Shown: positions 24,852 through 34,538, counted from the stretch's first letter. The stretch is DNA of 64,000 nt from Streptosporangium carneum (GCF_027922005.1 NZ_BSEV01000003.1:62001-126000), one strand, 5' to 3'. Notes: generated by a model not told the origin, from the letters alone. Program-made: numbers and translations.

Positions 24852-26999
24852 ATGGTGCGCCCGACACCCGCCGAACTTTCGACCTGCTCATGCGGGCTGA
24901 CGCCGCACGCCTCGTCGTGTGAGCCGCAAGGCGAACACGCCGGCGGCCGGAGCTCCGCGTCCCGCGCGGACATTCAGGGCCTTCGTGCGATCGCGGTGGC
25001 GGCGGTGGTCGCGTTCCACCTGTGGCCCGGCGGACCGACCGGCGGGTACGTGGGGGTCGACGTCTTCTTCGTCATCTCCGGATACCTCATCACGAGCCAC
25101 CTGCTGCGTCAGCCGGGACACGTCGGCAGGAGACTGCTGGATTTCTGGGCACGCCGCATCCGCCGCCTCATCCCGGCCGCGAGCCTCGCGCTCCTGGTCA
25201 CGCTCGCCGCGTCAGTGGTGTGGCTGCCGCTCACGGTACTGGGGACGGCGGCGCGTGAGGTGATCGCCGCCGCGGTGTACGCGGAGAACCTGAGGCTCGC
25301 GTTCACGCAGGCGAACTACCTCAACGCCGACCAGCCGGACTGGCCCGCGCAGCACTATTGGTCGCTGTCCATCGAGGAACAGCTCTACGTCGTCTGGCCG
25401 CTGCTGCTGGGGATGGCGGCCTGGCCTGCCGCCCGGGTGGTACGGGGGCGCCGCCGTCCGGAGAGCTTCACGAGGTGGAGCGCGGTCGTGGTCGGGGGTG
25501 TGGTCGTCGCCGTGTCCCTCGCCTGGTCGGTGGACAGGACGGCGGCCGATCCGGCCGCCGCGTACTTCGTGTCGACGACCCGCTTCTGGGAGCTGGCACT
25601 CGGCGGGCTGGTCGCGGCGGTGCTCACCGTACGCGCGGCGCCGCGCGCGCGGACGGTCCGCGTCGGGCTCGCGTGGGCCGGTCTGGGCATGATCGTGTGG
25701 GCCGTCGTCCGGTTCGACTCCGAGACGGCCTTTCCCGGGGCCGTCGCCCTGATGCCGACGGTGGGGACCTGCCTGGTGATCGCGGCGGCCGCGGACGGTC
25801 TCCGCGGCGGACCCGGCCGGCTGCTCGCGTGGCGGCCGGTCCAGTGGCTCGGCGACACCTCCTACGCGGTGTACCTGTGGCACTGGCCGCTGATCATGAT
25901 CTTCCCGTACGTGCTGGGCCGCTCGCTCACCGTGATCGATTCCTTGGCCGTGATCGCGATGACTCTTCTCCTCGCCGCGTTCTCGCAGCACCTCGTCGAG
26001 GACAGGCTGCGCTGGCACCCGGTTCTGGTCCGCAGCCGCAAAGTCACGTTCGCGATGCTCGCGTCGTGCGTTGTCATTGTGGGCGGGGCGGGAGCGGGTG
26101 TCGCCGCCTACGCTGACGCCGCCGAACGTACGGCGAGTGCCACGTTCGAGGCCGCAGCCGCACGGGCAGGGGCATGTCTGGGCGCCGGCGTCGTGCGCGA
26201 CCCGGCGTGCGAGGATCCGGGGCTGCTGATGCCTCCTCAGATCGCCTTGAAGGACAAGCCCGCCGTGTACGCGGACGGATGTGTGAACAAGGAACCGTTC
26301 ATCGCACGGAACACGTGCACGTACGGACCTGACACCGGCGGCAAGCGCATCGCCCTGGTCGGGAACTCCCACGCCGGGCACTGGGTTCCGGCCCTGGAGA
26401 AGGCGCTGTGGAGCGAGCGCTGGCGGCTCACCACCTACGTACAGCTGGCGTGCTACACCGTCGATCAGCCGATCGTCTCGGAAGGCGCGGGGGTCTCGGA
26501 GAACTGCCAGAAGATCAACAGGTGGGCGGTCGGGTCCATTGTGAAGGGTGGCTACGATCTGGTGATCATGTCCAACCGTACGCATGAGCCGCTCGCCGAC
26601 GTCTCGCCCGCCGGTCAGGAGGCCGCGGCCGAGCGGGCCTATCGCGGCACGCTCCGGGCCTTCACCGGGGCCGGCCTTCCGGTGCTCGTCCTGCGGGACA
26701 CCCCGGCCATGCCGGACAGCGTGCCTCACTGCATCGCCAAACACCCGGACGACATCGACTCCTGCGGCGGTCCGACCGGCGTCGTGCTCCGACCGGATCC
26801 GCTCGCCGCCGCCGCCCGCGCCGACACCACCGGCCTCGTCTCCGTGGCGAGCCTCGACGACCTGATGTGCGGCGAGCGGTGCCGCCCCGTCATCGGCGGC
26901 CTGATCGCCTACTCCGACCGCAGCCACCTCACCACCACCTTCGCCCGCACCCTGGCGCCCGAAGTCACCGCGGCGGTGCGCGGTGCGCTAACCCGCTAG
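24852..26999 (+). CDS. Membrane O-acyltransferase with C-terminal SGNH domain (Dbv23-like)
   Basis: 715-residue OafA-like protein. The N-terminal half is an acyltransferase-3 membrane domain (opening DIQGLRAIAVAAVVAFHLWP, then VGVDVFFVISGYLI, the family's opening block) with about ten transmembrane helices. After a last helix (~410) comes an extracytoplasmic SGNH/GDSL-like domain with VGNSHAGHW and DRSHLT as likely catalytic blocks. Such proteins transfer acetyl groups to sugars outside the membrane. In the A40926 cluster the homologous gene product acetylates the mannose, and this gene sits with a mannosyltransferase gene as in dbv20-23. ATG chosen with CGGGAGTTGCC just upstream; the frame is open further 5' but runs into the promoter region. 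The family is clear; the mannose substrate is inferred. Confidence 0.85.
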   Translation: MVRPTPAELSTCSCGLTPHASSCEPQGEHAGGRSSASRADIQGLRAIAVAAVVAFHLWPGGPTGGYVGVDVFFVISGYLITSHLLRQPGHVGRRLLDFWARRIRRLIPAASLALLVTLAASVVWLPLTVLGTAAREVIAAAVYAENLRLAFTQANYLNADQPDWPAQHYWSLSIEEQLYVVWPLLLGMAAWPAARVVRGRRRPESFTRWSAVVVGGVVVAVSLAWSVDRTAADPAAAYFVSTTRFWELALGGLVAAVLTVRAAPRARTVRVGLAWAGLGMIVWAVVRFDSETAFPGAVALMPTVGTCLVIAAAADGLRGGPGRLLAWRPVQWLGDTSYAVYLWHWPLIMIFPYVLGRSLTVIDSLAVIAMTLLLAAFSQHLVEDRLRWHPVLVRSRKVTFAMLASCVVIVGGAGAGVAAYADAAERTASATFEAAAARAGACLGAGVVRDPACEDPGLLMPPQIALKDKPAVYADGCVNKEPFIARNTCTYGPDTGGKRIALVGNSHAGHWVPALEKALWSERWRLTTYVQLACYTVDQPIVSEGAGVSENCQKINRWAVGSIVKGGYDLVIMSNRTHEPLADVSPAGQEAAAERAYRGTLRAFTGAGLPVLVLRDTPAMPDSVPHCIAKHPDDIDSCGGPTGVVLRPDPLAAAARADTTGLVSVASLDDLMCGERCRPVIGGLIAYSDRSHLTTTFARTLAPEVTAAVRGALTR

Positions 27000-27114
27000 G
27001 CGCCGGGATGTGGTATCTCGGCCGTCAGCCCGTGCGACTCGACCCTCGCCCCGGGCTGCGATCGTCGGTGCCGTGGGCGCCTCCGGCCCGTCCGGGTCTC
27101 GTACCATCGGAACA

Positions 27115-28362
27115 GTGGCCGATCGTCTTCGACGTCTGACAGTCTTCCGCAGCGTACGGCTGCGCCTCACGCTCGTCTACGGCGCGTTGTTCGCCGCCTC
27201 CGGGGTGGTGCTGCTCGCCATCACCTATCTGCTCTTCCGCGGCTCCAGACCCTTCGTGCTCGTGGACGGTGACCCTGGCGGCAGATTCCGCGCCTTCGCG
27301 CGGCAGCAGCAGGCGGCCATTCTCGAGAACCTGTTGCTGCAATCGCTGATCGCCCTGGCCCTGATGACGGTCATCTCGTTCCTGCTCGGCTGGCTGGTGG
27401 CAGGGCGGATGCTGCGCCCGCTGCGGACGATGAACGCCACCCTCAAGCGGATCTCCGCCCATAACGTCCACGAGCGGCTCGCCCTCCCCGGCCCGCGCGA
27501 CGAGCTGCGCAATCTCGCCGACACGGTCGACGGGCTGCTGGAGCGTCTGCACAGTGCCCTCGACGCGCAGAAGCGCTTCGTCGCCAACGCGGCCCACGAG
27601 TTACGCACCCCGCTCGCCCTGGAGCACGCGTTGCTGGAGGAGAGCCTCCTGCATCGAGATTCCGACACCCCGTCCATGCGATCGATCATGGAGCGGCTGC
27701 TCGACCTCAGCCGACAGCAGGGGCGCCTGCTGGAATCGCTGCTGACGCTGGCCAAGAGCGAAGGCGGCCTCGATCACCGGGAGCTCCTGGATCTGGCGGA
27801 GATCGCCGAGCGCACGATACGCACGATGGAGGGGACCGGCCCCGGGACTGACGGGAACAGTCCCAGGGCCGGCGCGAGTGCCGGCCTGAGGGCTGACGGG
27901 AACAGCCCCACAGTCGGCGCGGCAACCGATTCCTGGGCCAACGGGAAGCCCTCCGGGGACGGTTGCCCACACCCCCGACTGGTGACCGGGATCGCATACG
28001 CCCCTACGATGGGCGACCCGGCACTGGTCGAACGGCTCATCACCAACCTCCTGGACAACGCCACGCGCTACAACGTGCCCGGCGGCCAGGTGGAGATCTC
28101 CACCCGGATCGAGGGCGGCAAGGCCGTCGTCTCCATCGCGAACACCGGTCCGGTGATCCCGACCGAGCAGGTCCAGCGCCTCTTCGAGCCCTTCCAGCGA
28201 CTCGACCGCACCCGCGTCGACGACCACCATGGCCTCGGGCTGTCCATCGTCCGCGCCATCGCCGTCGCCCACGACGCCACGTTGACCGCGGACGCGCGGC
28301 CGCAGGGTGGCCTCTCGATAGAGATACGCTTCCCGCTCATGCCGCGCGCAACGCGACGGTAG
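27115..28362 (+). CDS. Two-component sensor histidine kinase (Dbv22-like)
   Basis: About 415 residues from a GTG start (VADRLRRLTVFRS). An upstream start at 27010 would add 35 residues without a better ribosome site. TM1 (LTLVYGALFAASGVVLLAI), a short extracytoplasmic stretch of about 45 residues, TM2 (ALMTVISFLLGWLVAG), HAMP, HisKA with the phosphoacceptor NAAHELRTPLA, then a HATPase with N-box NLLDNATRYN and G-box HHGLGLSIV. No response regulator is adjacent; in dbv the proposed partner gene lies elsewhere in the cluster, so here it would be outside the window. The input loop is short, suggesting sensing in or near the membrane. The linker between HisKA and HATPase is expanded by hairpin repeats encoding DGNSP-like units. 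It may tie tailoring or resistance to antibiotic or envelope stress. Confidence 0.88.
   Translation: MADRLRRLTVFRSVRLRLTLVYGALFAASGVVLLAITYLLFRGSRPFVLVDGDPGGRFRAFARQQQAAILENLLLQSLIALALMTVISFLLGWLVAGRMLRPLRTMNATLKRISAHNVHERLALPGPRDELRNLADTVDGLLERLHSALDAQKRFVANAAHELRTPLALEHALLEESLLHRDSDTPSMRSIMERLLDLSRQQGRLLESLLTLAKSEGGLDHRELLDLAEIAERTIRTMEGTGPGTDGNSPRAGASAGLRADGNSPTVGAATDSWANGKPSGDGCPHPRLVTGIAYAPTMGDPALVERLITNLLDNATRYNVPGGQVEISTRIEGGKAVVSIANTGPVIPTEQVQRLFEPFQRLDRTRVDDHHGLGLSIVRAIAVAHDATLTADARPQGGLSIEIRFPLMPRATRR
27836..27951 (+). repeat. Three hairpin repeats sharing the loop ACGGGAA, inside the kinase gene
   Basis: Unit 1 (27836-27872): CCGGCCC, C, GGGACTG, loop ACGGGAA, CAGTCCC, A, GGGCCGG, that is two 7-bp stems separated by one mismatch. 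Unit 2 (27890-27908): GGGCTG, the same loop, CAGCCC. Unit 3 (27935-27951): GGGC, a loop containing ACGGGAA, GCCC. Loop sequence is constant while stem bases differ in paired fashion. The reading frame stays open across all three (TDGNSP, ADGNSP, ANGKPS). Confidence 0.8.
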
Positions 28363-28828
28363 ACGCCATCCGAAACGCCCTGCGAGACGCCGCGAACGCG
28401 TCGATCAAGGCGGCCGAGGAAAGGTCGTGCGGCCGCGTTCTTCTCCCTCATGTTCTCCCGCCCAGTGGTTGCGTTGACACCATTTCTAGGCGGCAGACGG
28501 TGACAGGGCGGTCAGAGAACGTGTGACTTCGGTGTGACCGCGAATGTCAGACGGGAACCTCGCTCACGCACTCTGCGCAATCGCGGGGGCGGCGCAGAAA
28601 CAATCGTCCACCCGCTCGCCGGGGACAGCGGCGAACAAGGCGCCCGGCACGACGCCCAGTGACGAGCCCGCGCCCCGCCGGCCCCGTCGCTGCCGAGCCA
28701 ACGTACGGCGCGCCCAGCGTCTCCAGGAAGCCCGGAAGATCCCGCCTCCCAGAACGGCCCGCACATGAAAGGTCCCGTCCAGTCTCGATCCATTGCAACG
28801 GGGCAGGGCCGACACCAGACTGATCACC
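28363..28828. other. 466-bp gap between kinase and deacetylase genes
   Basis: No convincing gene on either strand; the small open frames lack family likeness and ribosome sites. It contains TTGACA at 28474-28479 without a clear -10 and a pair of 7-bp direct repeats listed separately. A promoter for the deacetylase/mannosyltransferase genes probably lies here. Confidence 0.4.
28521..28538 (+). promoter_or_regulatory. Direct repeat GTGTGAC x2 at 11-bp spacing
   Basis: GTGTGAC at 28521-28527 and 28532-28538, about one helical turn apart and on the same DNA face, the usual layout of OmpR/PhoB-type response-regulator sites. It lies downstream of the kinase gene and upstream of the sugar-tailoring genes. 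Function is inferred from spacing only. Confidence 0.3.
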
Positions 28829-29641
28829 ATGCTGCAGGACGCCGACCGAACCCGGATATTAGCAATCTCCCCGCATTTGGATGATGCCGTCCTATCCATC
28901 GGAGCCAGCCTCGCCCAGGCGGTGCAGGACGGTGGAAAGGTGACGGTCTTCACGGTGTTCGCCGGTAGCGCGGCACCCCCCTATTCCCCGGCGGCGGAGC
29001 GATTCCATGCACGCTGGGGTCTGTCGCCGACCGAGGACGCACCGCTTCGTCGACGAAACGAAGACATCGCCGCCCTCAATCATCTCGGCGCGGACCATCG
29101 GCATGGCCGATTTCTTGACGCCATCTATCGAAAGTCACCGGACGGCCAGTGGCTGCTGCACCACGACGGAGGTTCGACAGTCCGCCAGCAGTCGCCGGTG
29201 AACAACAACGATCTGGCTTCTGCGATCAAGGATGACATCGAGTCCGTGATCGCAGAGTGCGAGCCAACGCTCCTTCTCACCTGTGTGGCCATCGGGAATC
29301 ATCCCGACCACATGGTCACGCGAGATGCCACGCTGCTCGCGGCGGGCGAGAGAGGCATTCCGCTGCGGCTCTGGCAGGACCTCCCGTACGCGGCCTACTC
29401 CTCGGACATGGCCGAACTGCCGAGCGGCCTCCGGCTCGACTCTCCGGGCCTGAGCTTCGTCCAGGAAGAGGCGCGGGCGCGGAAATTCCAAGCGATGAAG
29501 CACTACGCGACGCAGTTGTCGGTGCTCGACGGGCCGAATAAGAATTTGTTCACCAGGCTGGAGGAGCATGCCCGGAGCGCTTCGCCAGACGGCGGATACA
29601 ACGAGACCACCTGGCCGGTCATTCGCTACGCGGACAAGTGA
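28829..29641 (+). CDS. PIG-L/LmbE-family N-acetylglucosaminyl deacetylase (Dbv21-like)
   Basis: 270 residues. Zinc-binding motif PHLDDA near the N-terminus and the second metal/catalytic motif NHPDHMV in the middle identify the PIG-L family. In teicoplanin and A40926 biosynthesis the homologues (Orf2*/Dbv21) deacetylate the GlcNAc attached to the central Hpg so that a fatty acyl chain can be added to the free amine. It lies 39 bp before the mannosyltransferase gene on the same strand, which fits sugar tailoring. I chose the ATG followed directly by the conserved core (LQDADRTRILAISPHLDDA); a frame extends 12 codons further upstream. No good Shine-Dalgarno sequence is visible at either. The cytoplasmic glycopeptide substrate is inferred from context. 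Confidence 0.9.
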   Translation: MLQDADRTRILAISPHLDDAVLSIGASLAQAVQDGGKVTVFTVFAGSAAPPYSPAAERFHARWGLSPTEDAPLRRRNEDIAALNHLGADHRHGRFLDAIYRKSPDGQWLLHHDGGSTVRQQSPVNNNDLASAIKDDIESVIAECEPTLLLTCVAIGNHPDHMVTRDATLLAAGERGIPLRLWQDLPYAAYSSDMAELPSGLRLDSPGLSFVQEEARARKFQAMKHYATQLSVLDGPNKNLFTRLEEHARSASPDGGYNETTWPVIRYADK

Positions 29642-29680
29642 AGGCAGCGAACCGCCGAAGGATACGTCAGGGAGTTCCTC

Positions 29681-31285
29681 ATGTCGGAAGTCATCCTGAG
29701 TCCGCCGTCCGCGTGCCGGGATCCCGCACCCGCCGACAGATCCCCCCGCTGGGCGGTGTGGCGCTCGCCGCCCGGTCAGCCGTGGTGGGCCCGGCCGGCG
29801 CTGCTCTGCATCGCGGCCACGGCACTGGTGCTCTATGCCTGGAATCTGCCGCTGGTCGACTACGCGCCGAGATACTCGGACGCCGTCAAGAGCATGTCCG
29901 AGAGCTGGAAGGCGTTCCTGTACGGCACCGTCGACGTGGAGGCGACCTACACGCTTGACAAGCTCGCCGGGGCCTTTGTCCCGCAGGCCGTCGCGGTCAA
30001 GATCTTCGGCTTCCACGCCTGGTCCCTTGCGCTGCCGCAGGTGATCGAGGGCGTGATCTCGGTGCTGGTGATGTATCGGATCGTGCGGCGATGGGCGGGT
30101 GTGGTGCCGGGCCTGCTCGCCGCCGCCGTCTTCACCATCACCCCCGTGGCCGCGTCCATGTTCGGGCACAGCATGGCCGACGGGGCGCTGGTCATGTGCC
30201 TGGTGCTCGCCGTCGACTCCTATCAGCGTGCCGTCATGGAAGCACGGCTGCGGTCGCTGGTCTGGGCCGGTGTCTGGGTCGGGCTGGGTTTCCAGGCGAA
30301 GATGCTGGAAGCGTGGATGATCCTCCCCGCCCTGGCGATCGGTTATCTTATGACCGCGCCGATTGAACTGCGCCGTCGGCTGCGGCACTTGGGAATCGCC
30401 GGGGCGGTGACGCTCGTGGTGTCGCTGTCGTGGATCACGCTCTATACCGTCACTCCCGAACCCGACCGGCCTTACATCAGTGGCACCACGAACAGCAGCG
30501 CCGCCGCGATGGTGTTCGGTTACAACGGTCTCGGGCGCCTGGGCATCAACCTGCCCGGAGCCCTGCCTCCCAACTACATGGGCTCGGTGATCGGCCCGGC
30601 GCCTCCGAAGAAGTCGGCGCAGCGGCCCCGGCCGGGCCCCGGCGTCGTCATACCCGAAATAGGCATCCAGGATGGGGGCGGCTGGGGCAAGCTGTTCGGC
30701 GGCCGCCTCGGCGTCGCGTCCGGTTGGCTGTATCCGCTCGCTCTTCTGACCCTGCTGTGCGGGCTCTGGTGGTGGCGGGCCGAGCGTACCGACCAGGCAC
30801 GCGGCGGAATGGTGATGTGGGGTGTGTGGCTTGTCACCTTTTCCCTGCCCTTCAGCGCGGTCTTTGTCGTCCCACACAGCGCATATGTGGCCGTACTTGC
30901 ACCGCCGATAGCTGCTTTGTCCGGAATTGGCATTGTGATGTTCTGGCGGGCGTTCCGGGGCGGAGGCAGGGTAGCGTGGATATTTCCGCTCGCGATCGCG
31001 GCCGAAGTGGCATGGAGCGCCTGGCTGTGGTCCTTCTATCCCACCTTTCTGCCGTGGGCGCTGTGGGGCGCGTTCGCGCTCGGCGTGGTCGCCGTCGTCG
31101 CGCTCGCTCTGGCGCGACTGGTCAGGCCCACCCGAAACTCCCTGGTCAACGCCGGACTCGCCATTGGCGTCGCGGCCATGCTGGCCGCGCCCGCCACGTG
31201 GTCCGCCTCTGTGCTCGACCCGAGGTACGGAGGAAGTTCCTTCGACGCCAATGCCGGACCAGCGGCCCGGACCCCTGGGGGCTGA
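29681..31285 (+). CDS. GT39/ArnT-like integral membrane mannosyltransferase (Dbv20-like)
   Basis: 534 residues with roughly eleven hydrophobic segments. A first helix is followed by an acidic extracytoplasmic loop (VDYAPRYSDAVKSMSESWKA, then YTLDKLAGAF), the catalytic-loop arrangement of polyprenyl-phosphate-dependent PMT/ArnT glycosyltransferases. Teicoplanin and A40926 clusters encode such an enzyme (Tcp15, Dbv20), which transfers mannose from a lipid donor to the Dpg at position 7 on the outer face of the membrane. The position between a deacetylase and the ABC pair repeats dbv18-21. A ribosome site (AGGGAG) precedes the ATG. The family is clear; the acceptor is inferred from related clusters. 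Confidence 0.87.
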   Translation: MSEVILSPPSACRDPAPADRSPRWAVWRSPPGQPWWARPALLCIAATALVLYAWNLPLVDYAPRYSDAVKSMSESWKAFLYGTVDVEATYTLDKLAGAFVPQAVAVKIFGFHAWSLALPQVIEGVISVLVMYRIVRRWAGVVPGLLAAAVFTITPVAASMFGHSMADGALVMCLVLAVDSYQRAVMEARLRSLVWAGVWVGLGFQAKMLEAWMILPALAIGYLMTAPIELRRRLRHLGIAGAVTLVVSLSWITLYTVTPEPDRPYISGTTNSSAAAMVFGYNGLGRLGINLPGALPPNYMGSVIGPAPPKKSAQRPRPGPGVVIPEIGIQDGGGWGKLFGGRLGVASGWLYPLALLTLLCGLWWWRAERTDQARGGMVMWGVWLVTFSLPFSAVFVVPHSAYVAVLAPPIAALSGIGIVMFWRAFRGGGRVAWIFPLAIAAEVAWSAWLWSFYPTFLPWALWGAFALGVVAVVALALARLVRPTRNSLVNAGLAIGVAAMLAAPATWSASVLDPRYGGSSFDANAGPAARTPGG

Positions 31286-31446
31286 CCAGGGAATCTCAAC
31301 CCTTTATCATGAAATTCAGGACATGGCGGCCTTGAGTGGCAATATCCGCGCGGTGCCCTGTTTCAATTTGAATCGATGGTGCCCAGTCGAGCGCTCGTCT
31401 ACGCTGGCATGCCGACTGTACGCAAGCACAATCGAAGGGTGCTTCT

Positions 31447-32145
31447 ATGACCGGCCAGCGAGCCGCTGTGGAAACCGTGGCGGCCAGCGCGCGGAATCTG
31501 ACCAAGATTTACGGCCAGGGCGAAACTCAGGTTTATGCCCTGCGCGGCATCGACCTCGACCTCCCGCGAGGAAAGTTCACCGCGATCATGGGGTCGAGCG
31601 GATCGGGCAAGTCCACGTTGATGCACTGCCTGGCCGGGCTCGACAAGGCGAGCGATGGCAAGGTCACCGTGGGCGGCACCGATCTCGGATCGCTCGACGA
31701 CGACGCGCTCACGGTCTTCCGCCGTGAGCACATCGGCTTCGTGTTTCAGTCGTTCAATCTGCTGCCGATGCTCACGGCGTTCCAGAACATCGTGCTCCCG
31801 CTTGAGCTCGGTGGCAGGCGGGTTGACAACGCGGCGACCGAGCGCGCGCACATGCTCGCCGAAACCCTCGGCGTGGCCGACAGGCTCGGCCACCGGCCCT
31901 CGGAGATGTCCGGTGGCCAGCAGCAGCGGGTGGCCATCGCCCGGGCTCTGATCACCGGGCCGGATCTGCTGTTCGCCGACGAGCCCACCGGAAACCTGGA
32001 CAGCACCACCTCGGCGGAGGTCTTGGGCTACCTGCACAAGTCGGCACGCGAGCTGGGCCAGACCGTCGTGATGGTCACCCACGAGCGTGACTCGGCGGCC
32101 TACGCCGACGGCGTGGTCACGCTGGAAGACGGGCGGATCGTCTGA
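31447..32145 (+). CDS. ABC transporter ATPase, MacB/LolD type (Dbv19-like)
   Basis: 232-residue ATPase with Walker [11 protein letters not shown]-loop FQSFNLLP, signature MSGGQQQR, Walker [13 protein letters not shown] and H-loop VTHE. The [10 protein letters not shown] block is typical of the MacB/LolD/FtsE branch. The stop overlaps the next gene's start by one base (TGATG), pairing it with the FtsX-type permease. A 161-bp AT-richer spacer separates it from the mannosyltransferase gene, so it may have its own promoter. Such pairs usually act as mechanotransmission exporters or in antimicrobial-peptide resistance. Export of, or protection from, the glycopeptide is likely but not shown by the sequence. 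Confidence 0.92.
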   Translation: MTGQRAAVETVAASARNLTKIYGQGETQVYALRGIDLDLPRGKFTAIMGSSGSGKSTLMHCLAGLDKASDGKVTVGGTDLGSLDDDALTVFRREHIGFVFQSFNLLPMLTAFQNIVLPLELGGRRVDNAATERAHMLAETLGVADRLGHRPSEMSGGQQQRVAIARALITGPDLLFADEPTGNLDSTTSAEVLGYLHKSARELGQTVVMVTHERDSAAYADGVVTLEDGRIV

Positions 32146-34538
32146 TGCGCACCTTCTTTCTCGCGTCGCTGCGCACCCATATCCGCAGGTACGTCGCGGC
32201 GGCGATCGCGGTCACCGTCGCCGTGGCCTTCGTCGTCGGGGTCGGCGTGCTCACCACCGGGGCACAGACCGGAATCATGGCCGGCTTCGGGGCGCCGTTC
32301 CGCAATTCCGACTACGTGGTGTCCAAGCTGAGGAACGAGGATGCGTTCAAGCTCGTCGAGCGTCATGGCGAGAACGCATCACCGCTCGGCAGAGCCATGC
32401 TGACGGTGCGCGCGGGTGGCCGGTCCTACCCCGAGATGGGCGTGGGGCCGGTCGCCGCCTCAACGGACTTACGCTGGCAGAAGCTCACCTCGGGCCGTTT
32501 CCCCGAGCGCAAGGGCGAGGCCGTGGTGGACTTGTGGGACGCCCAGAACTGGGATGTCTCCGTCGACGACCGCATCCGGATAGGCGAGGGGGCCACGGCA
32601 GCCGATTTCACCGTGGTCGGCATCGTGCAGGCGCCTTCTCCTGTGGCGCAGGCCTCGGTGTACGTCACCTGGCCGCAGCTCGTGCGCTGGGCCGACGATC
32701 CCTCCCTCGGCGTCTACACAGTGACGGTGCGGGGCGCGGTCGGCCCGGTCCCCGAGGACGCGAAGGTGCAGACCCCGGAGCAGGCCATCGCGGACAGAAC
32801 GGCACAGCTCCAGAACGGGGTGGACACCTGGTCATTGCTGCTGCTGCTCTTCGCCGGCATCGCGGTGTTCGTCTCGATCCTGGTCATCGCGAACACGTTC
32901 TCCATTCTGCTGGCCCAGCGATTGCGCGACTTCGCACTGTTGCGCTGCGTGGGTGCGACCCGGCGCCAGGTGACGAGCTCGGTACGCCGGGAGGCGGCCG
33001 TCGTCGGCCTGCTCGCTTCACTGGCCGGCGTGCTCGTCGGCATCGGACTCGGCTACGGGCTCATCGCCTTGATCAAGTCCCTTTCACCGATCACACCGAT
33101 CGCCTCCCCGCCACTGCCCGCGCCGTGGCTGCTGGGCGGGCTCGCCATCGGACTGACGGGCACCCTGGTCGCGGCCTGGCTGCCGATCCGGCGCGTGGTG
33201 CGGGTGAGCCCGCTGGCGGCGCTGCGCCCGGACACCGCGACCGACCCGCGTACGGCCTCGGGGCGAGCACGGCTGGCGCTCGCCGCCTTCCTGTTGATCG
33301 CCGGGCTTCTCCTGCTCGTGCTGGCGATGGTGTGGCACAGCACGGTGCTCATGCTGGCCGGCGGCGGTTCGATGTTCATCGGCGTACTCCTGTTCGGTCC
33401 GGTGCTCATCCCCCGTCTGATCCAGATCACCGGTACGCGCTTCGGCCCCATCGGGCAGCTCGCGACGAAGAACGCCGTGCGCAATCCGCGCCGGACCGCC
33501 ACCACCACCGCCTCACTCTTGGTCGGTATCACCCTGATAACCGCCGTCCTTACCGGGATCAACACCACATCCACGGCGCTGAACGAGGAACTCGACGGCC
33601 AGCACCCCGTCGACGCCGCGCTCGTCTCGACCGGCAAGCCGTTCTCCGACGACCTCCTCGACAAGGTACGCCGCACCTCCGGGGTGGATCTGGCCATCAC
33701 AGTGGACGGCGCCGTCGCCACGGTCTCCGGCCTCGACAAACCGATCCCGGTGATAGCCGCGCCGGACGCCAAGCAGGTGGCCCGCGACGGCGGGGCGTTC
33801 GCCCAGGTGGAACCCGGCGTGATCAGACTCGATGAATCCGCCTTCCGTCAGCTGCGCCTCCAGGCCGGCGACAAGGTCAAGGTCGCGGTCGGCGAGCGGC
33901 GGGCTGTGCTGCGGGTCTCCATCGGCACCGGCTGGGGCCTGGAAGCCATCGTCGCGCCGGAGACGCTGGCCCAGCTCACCGACTCTTCCGCGCCACGTGC
34001 CATCTGGATCCGCGCATCCTCCGACGCCGACTCGGCGCGGCTCGTCGGTGATCTGGGCGACCTGGCGGCTCCGGCCGGCGCGAACGTGTACGACCAGCTG
34101 GAGGCCCGTGAGACGGAGAACGCGCCGCTGAGGATCCTCACCTGGGCGATCGTCGCCCTGCTCGGCTTCTCCGTGGCGATCGCCCTCGTCGGGATCGCCA
34201 ACACCCTGGGCCTGTCCGTTCTCGAACGCGTTCGCGAACACGCCCTGCTGCGCGCGCTCGGCCTCACGCGCAGGCAGTTGCGGCAGATGCTGGCCGCCGA
34301 GGCCGTGCTGCTCTCACTGGTGGCCGCCCTGCTCGGCACCGTGATCGGGATCGGGTTCGCCTGGGTCGGCTACGAGACTTTCGTGAAACAGGCTCTCACC
34401 AACGCCACCATGCAGGTCCCATGGCCACTACTCGGGGCCGTCCTCCTCACCGCCGCCCTGGCGGGGCTCCTCGCCAGTGTTCTCCCGGCACGCCGGGCCG
34501 CTCGGGTGACGCCGGCCGCGGGGCTTTCCTTCGAATGA
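32145..34538 (+). CDS. ABC transporter permease with two FtsX domains (Dbv18-like)
   Basis: 797 residues. N-terminal TM (~17-40), a large extracytoplasmic MacB-like domain, a first FtsX block of three helices (~225-350), another hydrophobic pair (~380-430), a second extracytoplasmic domain, then a second FtsX block (~665-790) containing LGLTRRQLRQML. The motifs LRCVGATRRQV and LRALGLTRRQL are the coupling helices repeated in both halves. Works with the ATPase encoded just upstream. Duplicated FtsX halves are common in actinobacterial antibiotic-cluster transporters. Confidence 0.92.
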   Translation: MRTFFLASLRTHIRRYVAAAIAVTVAVAFVVGVGVLTTGAQTGIMAGFGAPFRNSDYVVSKLRNEDAFKLVERHGENASPLGRAMLTVRAGGRSYPEMGVGPVAASTDLRWQKLTSGRFPERKGEAVVDLWDAQNWDVSVDDRIRIGEGATAADFTVVGIVQAPSPVAQASVYVTWPQLVRWADDPSLGVYTVTVRGAVGPVPEDAKVQTPEQAIADRTAQLQNGVDTWSLLLLLFAGIAVFVSILVIANTFSILLAQRLRDFALLRCVGATRRQVTSSVRREAAVVGLLASLAGVLVGIGLGYGLIALIKSLSPITPIASPPLPAPWLLGGLAIGLTGTLVAAWLPIRRVVRVSPLAALRPDTATDPRTASGRARLALAAFLLIAGLLLLVLAMVWHSTVLMLAGGGSMFIGVLLFGPVLIPRLIQITGTRFGPIGQLATKNAVRNPRRTATTTASLLVGITLITAVLTGINTTSTALNEELDGQHPVDAALVSTGKPFSDDLLDKVRRTSGVDLAITVDGAVATVSGLDKPIPVIAAPDAKQVARDGGAFAQVEPGVIRLDESAFRQLRLQAGDKVKVAVGERRAVLRVSIGTGWGLEAIVAPETLAQLTDSSAPRAIWIRASSDADSARLVGDLGDLAAPAGANVYDQLEARETENAPLRILTWAIVALLGFSVAIALVGIANTLGLSVLERVREHALLRALGLTRRQLRQMLAAEAVLLSLVAALLGTVIGIGFAWVGYETFVKQALTNATMQVPWPLLGAVLLTAALAGLLASVLPARRAARVTPAAGLSFE

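Noticed and set aside
25212..26927. 571-residue minus-strand open frame
   Set aside because: Shadow of the acyltransferase gene.
29135..30877. 580-residue minus-strand open frame spanning two genes
   Set aside because: Shadow of the deacetylase and mannosyltransferase genes.
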